DNA from: Zhengitettix transpicula
Lineage: Eukaryota; Arthropoda; Insecta; Orthoptera; Tetrigidae
Assembly (NCBI GenBank): GCA_037074705.1
Contig: CM073590.1
Span: 47,838,395 to 47,902,394 of the forward strand
Length of the DNA stretch: 64,000 nt
Reading direction: 5' to 3'
Shown: positions 23,346-35,340 of the stretch, piece by piece
Layout: each line of letters starts with the position of its first letter
How positions within the stretch are numbered: position 1 is the first letter of the stretch
Notes under the pieces: model-generated
Seen by the model: the letters and a program-made list of their open reading frames with translations, nothing else
The model's database searches: none
What the model was told of the DNA's origin: nothing
Translations under genes and position numbers: made by a program

Positions 23346-24329
23346 GAATTAAAAAAAAATCATTGAAGGATGATTAAATAAAGTCCAGGGATGAGCTAAA
23401 CTGAGAGATAAATGTACCTTCATGAAAGTTATTCAATATTGTTTAGGAAAATTAAAGTCATATAAACGATTGCCAACAAATGTTGAGAAAAACCCCGTTC
23501 TATAAATGACAAGTAGATGTTATGATGTAAGGTGTAAAAACTCTGATTGAAAATAGTCCCATGAGTCAATTAATCGGTATTGGTTACCTACTTTCTCTGT
23601 TTGAAATTTTACGAAAGTTATAATTTTTAGTCTAACGTTAGATTTTGTTTATTTCTGTATGTAGGAGAAACGGAGAAACTTTCGAGAAAGCTAAATAAAA
23701 TTATTCAACAAATCAAATAAAAATACCGATAAAAGCATTTTAATAACGTTGTCGAGAATGCGGTTAGATAAACGAATCTGGTGCTGTTAGGAAGCGAAAC
23801 CAGTTCCCCGAGTAACGGGTGGTAGTAATCTACTTAAGTAGTACAACATGCACTGACGTAAATGCAAGTCACTCCAAACTACAACATTGAATTACAGCGG
23901 CCTATTTTTGAATTATAAGAGTAAACAAAAATTGAAAATTATAAAAGCGTTGTGTATAAGTCATTTGACGGTAATCTGGTTCAATGTAGTAAAATTTACT
24001 CAGATCTAAAAATACAAATATGTCAGACTGTCTATACGAAAATGAGACACTGTGAACGATTAGCGTTAGCACTAAGATTTATCCTATTGATAAGGCAGGG
24101 CTTCTGTCAAACTAATTTCAACGTGCTACTAACAACTCATTGTTCTACTATAAATTTTATTATAATTATTTAATTCAGTAATCGATTTATTTATTTATTG
24201 TATATTTTCTTCTCACTTACAATTGACAACAAAGATTTCGACCATTATAAAACAAAAGTACAAATACAAACTGAATTTTAAGTTTTAACCTTTTGAAATG
24301 GTTGATCATAAATTAAGATAGTCCCAACT
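23346..24329. other. AT-rich non-coding DNA
   Basis: No gene recognised; short open frame at 23952-24173 is AT-driven. Confidence 0.4.
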
Positions 24330-24690
24330 TATTTTCCGCTTCGGCGAAATACGGTTCAACTGTTTTTTTGTAAAGCGAACAAAATTCTTGCCGAAGCAGT
24401 TAAAAATCAGGTTTCGGAGCGTCCAGCATTTAGTCTCAACACATGCGGATGGTAATTGGATCTTGCTAAAAACTTTCTTACGGCTCTATGAAAACACGAA
24501 TGAAGTTCAAACGTAATCGGTCCAACCGTTGTCCTGAAGAATAAAAATCGAAGTTTTGGAGCTTCCCTCATTTTGTCTCAAGTTGGCGGATTGTAATTTG
24601 ATATCCCAAAGAAAATTCTCGTTTCGTTGAAATCTGTCCGATTATTTCTCGTGCAAACCCAACAGCGATGGCGTGATAGGAATTTAGATA
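24330..24690 (+). repeat. Degenerate repeat with internal duplication
   Basis: Two similar sub-blocks: GTTTCGGAGCGTCCAGCATT...GGTAATTGGATC and GTTTTGGAGCTTCCCTCATT...TGTAATTTGATA, each followed by TTCAAACG-AATC-TCC-type words. It ends GGAATTTAGATAGAT, like the tail of family C. Probably an old non-LTR 3' end; class uncertain. Confidence 0.4.
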
Positions 24691-24948
24691 GATAAATTCA
24701 GCAAGTTAGGAATAAAAGTTTTATTCGGTCTATAAAGATTCAGTAGATGAGGTTTCAAGCCAAGACACCTCATAATGAGAAGTGATTGTATTTTTTTTAC
24801 TTGCGAAAGAATTATGTGTTGGCGAAAATATAATGCCAAGAGGGTAATTAAGAGAAGCCTTTAACAGATGTGAGATCTTATTTATGTGTCAATAAAACAA
24901 TTGATGAACTTATACAGACTCTTTTTATTTTTAATTTTTATTATGACA

Positions 24949-24979
24949 ACAGTTCGACACTTTTTTGTATCTTCTTCAG
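24949..24979 (-). ncRNA. Hammerhead-like core in left arm
   Basis: Minus strand: CTGAAGA, one base, GATAC/GTGTC stem, then GAACTG where GAAACG stands in the partner copy at 25132. Probably inactive. Confidence 0.3.
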
Positions 24980-25131
24980 GTATCTTCCTACAGAGGAGGT
25001 AGATTTATAGGAGGATTAGATTTATAGTATTATTGTACAAAGTAAACAAAGCTTTAAAGTACACGAAAAAAATAAACAAATTACAAACAACTAACCAATT
25101 TAACACTGTAGACTACTCTGTATGAAAATAC

Positions 25132-25165
25132 CTGAATAAGATACAAAAAGAGTATCGAAACGTCG
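25132..25165 (+). ncRNA. Hammerhead-like core in right arm
   Basis: CTGAATA (25132-25138), one A, stem GATAC (25140-25144) paired with GTATC (25152-25156), directly followed by GAAACGTCG. Compared with the hammerhead consensus CUGANGA-stemII-GAAA it has one changed base (T for G) and one extra base before stem II. Stems I and III are not visible, so activity is unproven. Confidence 0.4.
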
Positions 25166-25173
25166 TCATTATA

Positions 25174-25402
25174 AAAATAAAAAGTTTGAAGCCTTTCCCG
25201 GTGCAGCTGTTCAATATATTGTTCTCGGAGTTCAACCGGGTTTTGCATAATTATAGTAGAACGCAACGTTTCGACGACTAAAAGCTCTGCGAAGTTCGCC
25301 TAGAAGATGACGACAGAGCTTTTAGTCGTCGAAACGTTGCGCTCTACTATAATTATGCAAAACCCGGTTGAACTCCGAGAACAATATATTGAAAATAAAA
25401 AG
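25174..25402. mobile_element. Near-perfect 79-bp palindromic insertion with 11-bp target duplication
   Basis: AAAATAAAAAG flanks the unit at 25174-25184 and 25392-25402. Arms at 25211-25289 and 25314-25392 differ at one base and enclose a 24-base loop; the outermost base of the right arm overlaps the duplication. TTTCCCGGTG just inside the left boundary matches the elements at 5319 and 7455. Each arm carries CGACAGAGCTTTTAGTCG-type sequence followed by GAAACGTTGCG. The high arm identity implies a recent event or continued arm conversion. Confidence 0.75.
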
Positions 25403-25435
25403 TGTCTGTAGAAGGTCATCAATTGTTTTATTAAT

Positions 25436-25639
25436 TGAAAACAGACGTTAAATTAAAACTATTAAATGTGTCGTTCAAGTATAGTTAAAACATCCAATGT
25501 AAATGTAATTTAAGCTCAATTTCAGAAATTATCTGAGGTATATTAAAATGAAAGTGTCTGGTATCCAGATGACATTTATTTCGAGGCCGATAAGCGAGTA
25601 AGTAAATACAGATCGACATCTAATCAAGCTACTGAAGAA
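25436..25639. other. AT-rich non-coding DNA
   Basis: Nothing recognised. Confidence 0.35.
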
Positions 25640-26130
25640 TGTTATCAGTGTCTGTTGTATTGGGTTGTGCTATTACATAATGCGTAAGTTATCGCTTAGT
25701 GTGGGAGACGTCGTCGGTAATTGACAGCTTAGTATTTGGGCTTTGTCTCAGGGAATGCGGGTCAAAGAGAGCGGCCATGGCTCAGTGCCAGCTTGCAATG
25801 ACCTTTAGTGCGCTCCGCACAATACATCACACCCCGGCAACTCAGTCTCGTGACCATTCGCCCATTAGCAAAGAATAATGCCCGCTGTTCTTGAACCATA
25901 CACTGGCATTTGGGTAATTACGTCCACGACATTTGCAGGGACGGTGAGTGGGCCTGGCTCCGATTAAATCATTCTAATTACGGGGCTGAGGGCTCGCGTA
26001 TATCCTCATACGGAGAGTGTTTCCTCCGACAGTACATCACTCTCGCTGTCTCAAGACAGACCGCCTTCATAAATACACTAACTTATGCATTTTCACGTCG
26101 GCGTTAACAATCTCGGTACGATCCGACATG
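25640..26130. promoter_or_regulatory. GC-richer island, candidate conserved non-coding element
   Basis: TAATTA at 25915-25920 and 25975-25980, CCATTAGCAAAG near 25862, and several CG words in a block without repeats. Overlapping open frames (25910-26235) are not protein-like. Confidence 0.4.
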
Positions 26131-26474
26131 GCATTTCAACGTGTTATTATTTGTTTTATTTATTTACCTAGTCCAATTGCTTTGGACTACCTCGGTGCTA
26201 GCGTTAAAACGATACAACAACGTATTCAGAAATAAAATCCCTAAATTTCACAATTGTTTTCTCTCGCTCTCCATTTCATTCGAAAAATGGACACGCCCAT
26301 AAATTATTCCAACATTCAACTACTGTATTCATAATAAGAAATTTATCAATATCTGAACTTGGTTTCGTAAAACACATTTTTTACCTTCTTATTTCTTCAT
26401 CTTTAGTTCAGTCCAAGGAATCTGTTGTTTATTTCCCCTCAATGCTTTGCAAATCGCGCATAGTCTCGCCTTTT

Positions 26475-26702
26475 TTTTAGAGTAACAGGCTACACGAGGA
26501 CACTCCACATGGTGGTAACTCCCTTTTAATAGCAAAGGAAGGGATTTGAAAGGGGGGGATGTGGAAGGGTAGAGGAAGATAGCCAAGGGTGAACTAGAGC
26601 CCCCGGGCTGTAGTTTAAGGATCCTTCCCGGCATCGACTTAAAGGTGATTCAGGACAAACCTTTAAAACCTGCATCAGGTAGGTCGGGCTTTGGGTACTT
26701 AT
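26475..26702 (-). repeat. Family A interspersed repeat, partial copy 4
   Basis: Covers only the 3' half of the family (from CCACATGGTGGTAACTCCC to CCTGCATCAGGTAGG in plus-strand order). The 5' half is missing; the break is near GTACTTATATT. Confidence 0.6.
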
Positions 26703-27799
26703 ATTACATTACCCTTTCCAGCTACGTCTTGAACTCTTTACAGTACATTATATGACACCAACGGTGAGAGTCCCAGCTGAAAGCGAGGTACTCCAACATC
26801 GGGCGAACTAGGTAAGTGTAAGTCACGTGACCTACCACTGGATTTCTTCTATACCTTCACCACGAAATGAATTGTTTTCCAATATTTGGAAACAACATAA
26901 TTTATGGGTTCCCTGCAGTTTAGTTACTAGTTGAGGTTTAGTTTTAGCTAACTGCTGTTTCTACTTTGAGAGAAATCCTTCCAGACTATACGACAGAAGC
27001 TGCTATATATTTGTAAAACTTTACATTTTACCGGATTTAGCATAATTTCATTTCTGTTTGCTTTAACACGAACCTTTCTTACGGCAACTTGGTAGTTCTA
27101 TTCTGAAAATATTGGCGCAAAGACATATATTTACTTCATTTCAGGATACGTAAAAAATTAGATCCTTAAAAGTTAAGAGATGTAAAGTACAGGGTGTGGA
27201 AAAAATAACTTAGAGTTGTATGTATATCCCGTTCGTAAGAATATAATGAATGTTTTTAAGAATGATAGTAGCTATACGCAAACTAGTCTCCAAGGGGTTG
27301 TTCCGCTTGACGACAAACTCCCCTCCACCTTCACCTACCACGCATTTCATACGACTCGCTATATCTCACAACCTATACGTTCTAGTCGTTGCACGAGTAA
27401 CTTATAAGTTTTCCTTGTGTGATCCTTTCAATTCAATAGTATAGTTGTTATAATTTATGGAGCTTTTAAAGTCTCATTTTACAAGGAAACTGTGAATTAC
27501 ACGTTTCAATAAATACAAATAAAAAAGTTATGCGCGGCTACGAAAACTAAATTTATTAAAAATTCAATGAGACAGTTTACCCGAACGAAATACTTGCAAA
27601 CTTACAACTCGTATCTGTTATTTTATCTTCGTTCGTTATAAAATCATTTTCCCACAACCTTATCCATGATAAGTTCGTTTCTACGAATACATTAAGCGTG
27701 GAGACGGCTGTAATATAATATCTTTCGATTAACGAATGTATCATGCTTGAGGAATTCTTGAACACACTTAAAATAGATGGCTAGTAAACATTAGGGTCA
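26703..27799. other. Non-coding DNA
   Basis: No supported feature; short open frames near 27216-27444 overlap in two frames and are not convincing. Confidence 0.35.
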
Positions 27800-27965
27800 T
27801 GAATGATTGAGGAGAACGGAGCCGGCAGCTCGCGTGCTCTCGCAGCAATTAGCCGCGACACCCCCATCCGCTTATTACTCGCCGCCGCTCGTAAAAACAC
27901 CATAAACGCTATTTGTCTTTAAACACGCCGCACAGCTGTCTCTAACGAGATGCCAAAAACATGTC
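27800..27965. promoter_or_regulatory. Short GC-richer island
   Basis: CAATTAGCC at 27846-27854 inside a CG-rich block with CGCCGCTCG. Looks like the other islands but smaller. Confidence 0.3.
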
Positions 27966-28448
27966 CTTATTGGAGCAGTCGTTGTAGCGTGTTGACTACC
28001 GAACTCTACGAAACACAGGTGTGCTAGAGATTCGAGCTAACACTTAATTTTACAATAATAATTTGTGACGTGACGATCTTACGAGCTGGATCTCTGTTTA
28101 CATTGAAGATTTATTCATTTCGCTAATAAAAATACACTAAGTGAATAGTCCCGTTCCCTTTTAATTCCATAAGATTATCATCTGTGCACTACGGGTAACC
28201 GTTTCAGGCGAAGGTATTACGATAATCGACAAAGAAACTACATACAATTCTTTCCGCCATAACATACACATATGTTAATTCATGAAAAGTCTCCTAGATA
28301 TTTTTTTTTCCTTAAAATTGCTAATCATGATGACTGTGAATTGACTAGAAAATTTGTCTCACGAACATTTTCTACTATATTTTTAGCATACAACTAATCT
28401 TCTGTATATAGATGCACGGAAGATTAGTTTCATTTCAGTGACATCATG

Positions 28449-28483
<35 letters not shown>
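28449..28483. repeat. (TA)n microsatellite
   Basis: Uninterrupted TA repeat abutting the left end of the LTR-like element. Confidence 0.95.
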
Positions 28484-28486
<3 letters not shown>

Positions 28487-29559
28487 AGTAATTGGTAATT
28501 AAGGCATTGTTCTAATTGAAAAGTTGAATTGTAGAGGACTCATTATTGGTGGATATAGCGGACGCCGCAACAAACCGGCAATGCAAGGAAAGTATTGTTG
28601 ATCGGTCGAGAAGGTTTTACGCGCTCAAAATTTACGAGACGAACGAACAGTTGGGCAGCGGACAGCAAGTAGAACACAGTAAACGAAGGAACAGTTGGGC
28701 AGCGGACAGCAAGTAGAACAGAGTAAAAGAACGAATAGTTGGGCAGTAAACGGAGAGATGTACAGATTAAAATTCTAATTCACGAAAACTAGAACAATCT
28801 TTGTCAGTCAGCAGTGAAGACTGAAAGGTCTAATTTAAAGAACGAGAAAGTGTTCCAGTAACCAGTACGCTGTTATATCAAAAATGCAGAAACTGAACTA
28901 GTCTTCAGTCAACAGACAAAACCAATGAGGTGCATTTTCAACAAAAATCCACGAGATCTACAAATCCAGGTTGCAGTAAATCATCGAGAATCGACAAAGT
29001 TATTTTAATCCAACTAAAAAACTACGCTAATTAGAGTCTGTGAACATTTAGAGTCTGTGAGTACTTAGAATCAGTGATATCCCCAAAATTGTGCACGAAA
29101 AGTTAAAATGAGACCTGGGCTGCCGTAAGTAGAAAGAAAACTTTAAAATCATTGTAAACCACGTTTAAAAGATAAACGTCAGATCGTTCTTTAATTATAG
29201 ATAAAATGAGATCTTTAATTATTCAGATCATTCTTTATTTCTTGATAAAAATTGAAATAGTTTAAATTCAATCTTTGGTATTATTTCTTCAGCAACAAAT
29301 TTCGTCTATGTTCAGATGCATTGTTTCCCATATAAAGCAAATGTAATTTTTGTGATTTTGATTATATAAATTCTGCCATTATCAAACCCAGTTCAAGACC
29401 CTGAGATCCCAAATATTTTGTGATTTGAATACTTGTTTTAAAATTGTTAATAAATCTTGTTTAATAGTTTCCACGTAATAGTTATTTTCATTTAAAAACG
29501 CCACATAATTCATATCATGAATTATTGTCAAAAGTTGCAAGCTAAATATATAAATTATT

Positions 29560-29562
<3 letters not shown>
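28484..29562 (+). mobile_element. LTR-like element between two (TA)n tracts
   Basis: It begins TGTAGTAATTGG and ends AATTATTACA, giving TG...CA ends with a short terminal inverted repeat (TGTAGTAATT against TGTAATAATT). (TA)n abuts both ends. A 44-bp tandem (AACAGTTGGGCAGCGGACAG core) repeats about 2.3 times at 28640-28746. A related copy on the minus strand lies at 36780-37660, sharing CTTAGAATCAGTG, CATTATCAAACCCAGT and GACCCTGAGAT. No coding region, so probably a solo LTR. Confidence 0.6.

Positions 29563-29602
<40 letters not shown>
29563..29602. repeat. (AT)n microsatellite
   Basis: Abuts the right end of the LTR-like element. Confidence 0.95.
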
Positions 29603-29606
<4 letters not shown>

Positions 29607-29837
29607 TTACATTAACAACGTTACATAAACGTACTACATAAGTGTCAGTAGTGTGTTAATGTGTCAAAATTTTTTAAGGAAAAATTCATGTAGGAGATGA
29701 CAGTAGATCGTACGCATATTTCAGATGTCAGTGAAATGGGAACAAAGAATTTGTTACGAAATGGAGTAGCAAATACATTAAGTCAAATAGAAAGTAACTA
29801 AGAATTGAATTCAAAATAATACATACTGTAATATATA

Positions 29838-30586
29838 ACAATAAAAAAGGATGTATATTTGCATGTATGTATTTACGTTAATTTATATATAGATTTAAAC
29901 GCGTGGACAGATTGCAACAAAAATCGGTATACATATTCTTCAAAACACGAGAAACATTACTGTGGACGTGAGAAACCGGTAGCATAAAGGTGGAAAGAAT
30001 TATAATTTTAAAATGAGATCATTTTTAGTAAAATTACTGCGCCAAGAGACGTCACGCGAGAGACAGACGAACATGGAAATATTTCCTTTTTCCGTAATGA
30101 AATAAAGTAGGAATACTTTCAATGAATAAAAATTATAATTTCAACCAGTAATATCGAACGATAATAAAAAAACAATACGGAATACTTTACGATCCTTGCG
30201 GAAAATGGAAGTTAATTTCCGTGCCATATGAGTGACTCCAATATGGCGACCGTTTATTTACATTATGAATATAACTAACCATTTCATCAACTTAATCTTT
30301 CGTAATGTCTGAAGAGTGAGGGGAAATTATATCCTGCATTACTCAAGGAGTATATTTAAGTATTCTATTCGAAAAGAAATTCGGAAGTATGTTTGTTGGG
30401 ATTGATGCAATAAAATTTATTTTATAGCTGTTCAATTATTGCACTATCGATCGAAAGTATGCACGAAACTAGGAACATTTATATTTCGGTTAAATCTCTT
30501 CTTGACTAAAGATTAATTTAGAATAAAATAATTTTCGAGTTTATATAAATAAATCACACGAGCAACGCTGGGAACCCAGTTAGTAT
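29838..30586 (-). repeat. Family C interspersed repeat, copy 2
   Basis: Reverse orientation of the copy at 1788: CATGTATGTATTTACGTTA and CAACAAAAATCGGTA at its left, GCAACGCTGGGAACCCAGTTAG at its right. The middle differs considerably. Confidence 0.55.
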
Positions 30587-31087
30587 ATAATATAATAACA
30601 GTACATATTTAAATAATAATATATATAACATAATACATCATCACATGAAAGAGAATAACGATGATTTGAAAAATTACAGGAAAATAAGGAAATTTACCGT
30701 TGTATACCAAGTATCTACGTGACCATTACCAAATGGCTCTGGAATTAAGCCATCCCGTGGAACTAAAAATAGATTTCAGAAGAAGTGGGAGTCCAACGTT
30801 TGTAACAGTAAAATTCTTTGTTCGTTTTCAGGGACTGATTTGCAATCACAGATTGACAAAAGACACCGATCACTCTTAAAATAAATAAACTTACTAAATT
30901 CTATCGAGACCTTCGTAGTGATCGGACTCGTGTTCCCAGCTGTGATCGCTATCATTGTTTCCTGTTCGAAACGTCTGACTCTTTCTTCTTCTTAGACAAT
31001 GGAAAAGCAGAACAACAATAGTATTTAATATTATACGTCATTACGAAATTAAAATCCAAGAGAAAATGGATTCAAAAGTAGACTCAT
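30587..31087. other. Non-coding DNA with a Penelope-like tail remnant
   Basis: On the minus strand, 30788-30832 reads CTGAAAACGAACA...TGTTACAAACGTTGG, a decayed version of the core at 39960. Near 30915 GTGATCGGACTCGTGTTC resembles a word in the large inverted repeat at 42121. Confidence 0.35.
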
Positions 31088-31177
31088 CTAGCTGTACACT
31101 TTGTCGACCTTGATAAATCATTTAACAACATTAAGATAACAGAAGTAATTTACGTTCTCAAAAAACAATGTACCTAA
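31088..31177 (+). pseudogene. Reverse transcriptase fragment (LINE-type)
   Basis: The frame from 31088 reads AVHFVDLDKSFNNIK, resembling catalytic motif A of non-LTR reverse transcriptases (F-V-D-x-x-K-A-F-D, with the first D a metal ligand). A stop at 31175-31177 ends it, and no neighbouring motif is readable, so it is a short relic. Clade cannot be assigned from about 30 residues. Confidence 0.4.
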
Positions 31178-32029
31178 ATAAAAGCCTTAACTGGAGGAAT
31201 GACTTTCCAACCGATAACTGAATTAAGTCTGGTCCATGTTACGGCACATATAGCTGCTCCATTTTTTTTTTTTAAAAAAAAAGAGATGGAATGTGTTTCT
31301 GACCCGAAAATCATGGCAATCGGATGGTATTAACAATACGTACAATCCAGAAATTTTCCCAATTTTAGATTCTATCAGTGAAAGGTGTTGGCATCTTGAT
31401 CTCAATAAACGCTCCAAGTATGTCAAAAAAATGACGCTGGAGTGTTTGATTCCTTCCGTAATTATAACATGTTACTAGTAAAACCTAAATTAAAGGCTTT
31501 CTCTCGCCATCATCAAATTCAATTTCAACAAATTTCTAGTTAAAGCGTAAATTTACTACGCAAGTGAATAGTAATTACATATACATCCCTCTTTTGCTTA
31601 TCATGTCGCATGCACTTTCATTGTGTAACATGTGGCCATTGCCACATTCTTAATTAATATGCTACACATATAGAATTGCCCGTGTATTAAATGTTACATC
31701 ACTCATTAGGTTAGTACGTCTAATATCAGTATAATTTCGGAACGTCATGCTTACTGCTATTCCTAGCTGATACATACTGCGTTGTCACATTCTTCCTCTT
31801 TCGTAGCAACTGATTACTCAAACTGTTTCCGCGTACTTCTCTGAAAAATTCGTATCACTTTCGTCTGACGTGCAGGTAATTCCTGATGCATCATTTCCGG
31901 CAATTAGTTCTGAAAACGCAGGAAATTATTTAGATATGTTTATACATATATTGTTGTTTTTGGCTGCAATACTCCTTTTTGTAGCTTGCAATCTATGGAC
32001 ATGTGTGTGAAGATGTCTTGATATTTATT
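31178..32029. other. AT-rich non-coding DNA
   Basis: Contains a symmetric tract of 12 T followed by 10 A at 31262-31283. No genes supported. Confidence 0.4.
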
Positions 32030-32420
32030 CAGGTAAAATCAGCAGAATCAGATGTTGCTGACAGAGCACTTGGCGTGAGTCAGCGCAGAACTCGTTTGAG
32101 CCGTGGCGTGATAGGCGGCCCACGGCTCCTCCTCTCCAGGTCACCAAACAGGTTATGCCTTCTTCCTGCTCCGCCAATTAATAAACTACGCCAGACTTGC
32201 CATTTAAACTGGAATCGCTACACCATATAAGAGCATCGCCATATGTTCGACCCCATCCATATCCAGGATACCTGATCATAGCTTCAGGATATGTGCAATA
32301 ATATCGGCGTCGAGCTGATGATTGCTTAAGCTCTGTTGAAGGTCAACACCCGATTAAACGACCGGAATGACTCAATTATGCATGTATGTATGGGACACAC
32401 GCAGCCAGTTCGCCTCTCGC
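32030..32420. promoter_or_regulatory. GC-richer island
   Basis: GC-rich block with TGAGTCAGCGC, an AP-1/Maf-like word near 32075, and CCACGGCTCCTCCTCTCC. Likely regulatory; no protein resemblance in the open frame at 32003-32230. Confidence 0.35.
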
Positions 32421-33709
32421 AACTAATGCATGTTTTCACTTTGATAATAAACGACAAATTAATGAATTCGTAATGTTAATTCAATGCTATATATAAATAT
32501 TTAATAAAGAAAATTGAAGAAGAATAATTGTTTACGAAATAAATAACAAATGAGAGTTTTACAGAATTTTTTTTTAGATATTTAGTCGCGATATCCTTTG
32601 TCTACCAGGAATAAAAGGCAATTATCTACCTACTTCAGCAGGCTTCGGCATCATGTTCTTTATTCACCAGACAATGGAATACCCTTCGTAAAATTGAAGC
32701 AACTAAAATTATTGGAATAGTTCAAAAAATTTGTACCAGTAGGTGGTCTGTTTTATAAATGCATTTGATGGGAGAGGTTGGTTGTTTGGAAGCACTCGCT
32801 TCCTGTATGGGCCAAGGCCACACGGGAACAAGCAATCAGCTGGGACACCGCATTTTTCAGGATGTTTCTCTCACACAGTACACCCTTTTCCCGTTGAAGA
32901 TGGGATATGCATACCACAAATACAGTTTAACTAGCAGTTACACACATTCTCAGAACGATAACATTCACTTAGAATGTTTTATTAATACTGGAAAGACATG
33001 TTGGTATTAGTTATTTCCTCCGATAGATGAATGAGAAATTCTGTCATAACCCAATGATTTCACTTGAAGCGTGCTGCGAAAAACAGAGACTACTGTTCTC
33101 TAAGGAAACATAAGTTCCAGACAGAATAAAGAGACCACTGTCTCCATCCAAATATTTTGAGGAAATTTCAAACCTGTTACGTCCTAATCAGGCTTATTAT
33201 GTGGAACAAAGATTCAATAATACTTCAATTTAATTTTAGTTTGAAAATAATGGCTGTCTTTTAATATTAGGAACGCTGGTATATCCTAAGATTGTAGTCA
33301 TAAATTTCTTTGGGATATAATGTTGAAAAGTATACACGTGCTACGGATTTTAGAACATGGTGACAGTCGTTTTCCGACAGCACGAGTTCTGGAAATAATA
33401 AATTATTTGATGTTCAACGCCATCATAAAAATCAAACTAATTCCTTTACCGGGTCCTGGTTACATGATAAAAGAAAGTGGCGCTAATTTCTAAGTGTGTG
33501 TTTTATAACATTTCCTCATTTGAAGACAAATGAAAATAAAATATTTTTTTTTATCAAATAGCTTCAATTCAGTATGACATAGATTTTCATTGTTTTCGTA
33601 AGAGATTTTTTTCCAAGCCTGGGTCGGGAGTTATCTCGCAGAGATATCTTTCTCTTACACTACAAATGATTTGCATTTAGGAAATAGATCATCCCCTTTT
33701 ATAAATTAG
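32421..33709. other. AT-rich non-coding DNA
   Basis: No supported gene. Open frames at 32743-33010 overlap in two frames and have no recognisable domain. An octamer ATTTGCAT lies at 33669-33676, just before the next island. Confidence 0.35.
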
Positions 33710-33940
33710 AATGAATCATGCACGTGCAGGATGGATTAGAGGAAGGGGGCTGTAAAAATCTCGACGCCGAGCAGCCCAGCAATGGTTATTGATTCAGTAG
33801 TGCGTTGTTTGTACGTCGGCCAGCCATTACCTATTTGTGTATACGGTAATACATTAAGGGCTCATTAAAACAAACTGGCTGACAGAGAAGAGTTTGCCCA
33901 CTTCACAATAACAGACTAATAGTCTCCATGACGACCACTA
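33710..33940. promoter_or_regulatory. GC-richer island
   Basis: Block with GGCCAGCCATTACC and CATTAAGGGCTCATTA, preceded by a POU octamer at 33669-33676. Probably regulatory. Confidence 0.35.
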
Positions 33941-35089
33941 GGAGCAATTGTTTCCACTTTGGAGAAGTTGTTTTCTCCTATCGTTTCGAATATACGGCTA
34001 CTTCTATTTGTAAAAGATTAAAAACAGACTTTCCTCCATTTTATATTCTGATATAAATACTCGCTCTGTAACTATTGTACGATAGCTTCCAATGTCAACA
34101 TGCAGGATCACACGTGCGCGAGTTTCTTAAATTCAGTCATGAAGACTAACTATAGAAATTAACTGACATCAAAGCCATAAATATTTACGTAAATTCCATC
34201 GGTAACACAGTTATTGAAACTTTTCAAGTTATTAATTTCAGAAATACTCCCAAATAAAAACTTGTTTCCTGAATCACTACAATATTAATCAAAATATTGA
34301 CATGAGAATTTATAGAAACCATTAGTAAAGACGGGAATTGTTCAGGTAAAAGCTGTTGATAACGCTCAAAGCTGTAATTAACGCAAGAGAAGAAAGGAGA
34401 CATACAACGCCTGGTTCGATGGTTAATATCTTACAATTGTGAATTATTGAGGCTGCAATTGCAAGCCACCTTCCAATCTGCGCCTAAAAAAAATATACGA
34501 ACCTTGTGAGGAACATAGTAGATATGTTTCTTGGGATAAGTCATATAGAGTTGAAATAATACCACGAAACAGTTTCTAAAGCAGACATATATCGTCCTTC
34601 AAATGTTAAATCACTTTTCACCACATATAATAAAAAATTACTATTGAAAGTAATTTTCTGTAAGTTGTTAGTAGACTTTACATGCTTGTCATTTATAATT
34701 ATGTATGATACTTGCGCAGTAACTAAATACTTCAATAAATCATCGTCGTAACTACGCTTTTTAATTCTTGAAACGTTATAGTCTGAAAACAAATTGTAGC
34801 TACCAAGCAGTAATATTTTTCTCATTTTAAATTATCCATATAAGATCATTAAATTTAATAAAACAATACATGACCTTACACCTACACATTTTATTTATAT
34901 TATGAAGACGTATCGATACATTTTTGTATCTCCTTCAGGTATTTTCGTACTGAAATATTTTTTCACGATATTTCTTTACAAATATCATACGACTTTATTA
35001 ACGGAATACTGTAGTGCTTTTTGGGATATTTGTATTAAATGGTGTTTTCAGATAATTAGTGCAATTGAGCAATATTAAGATGTGCTTCC
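33941..35089. other. AT-rich non-coding DNA
   Basis: Apart from the hammerhead-like remnant at 34905-34938, nothing is recognised. Confidence 0.35.
34905..34938 (-). ncRNA. Hammerhead-like core remnant
   Basis: Minus strand: CTGAAGG, one or two bases, then GATACA paired with TGTATC, then GATACGTC in place of GAAACGTC. Same sub-family as the cores at 24949 and 25132, judged by the GATAC stem. Confidence 0.3.
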
Positions 35090-35340
35090 ATCGTTTTTGG
35101 CAGGGAGACGGTAATTAGGCCTTGCCGTGACGGTCAGCGGAAGTCTCAGCAATTAGTGTGACGTCACGCAGGTAAAAAGGCATACACTCGGGCCCGGGGG
35201 CTTTACAGTTCGTAATTGCGGACAATAAAACCAGCTTTAGTTACATGCTCGTCCTCCTGTTCTGTCCACTGAAGCTCGGAAACGAGTTTCAGGAGATTCG
35301 TTTTCAGAGGCGCTCGCTGGAAGAACTATAATCATTTATG
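35090..35340. promoter_or_regulatory. GC-richer island with CRE palindrome
   Basis: TGACGTCA at 35159-35166 with GGTAATTAGG and GCAATTAGTG close by. Second perfect CRE in the window (the other is at 4677). Confidence 0.4.

Larger units (their letters stand above)
24889..25435. mobile_element. Outer inverted-repeat element interrupted by a second palindromic insertion
   Basis: The left arm (about 24889-24990) contains CAATTGATGAAC, CAGACTCTTTTTATTTTT and, on the minus strand, CTGAAGAAGATAC. The right arm repeats these in inverse order, from CTGAATAAGATAC (25132) to CATCAATTGTTTTATT (about 25420). It is split at AAAATAAAAAG by the element at 25185-25391. The order of events can therefore be read: outer element first, inner one later. 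Confidence 0.65.
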
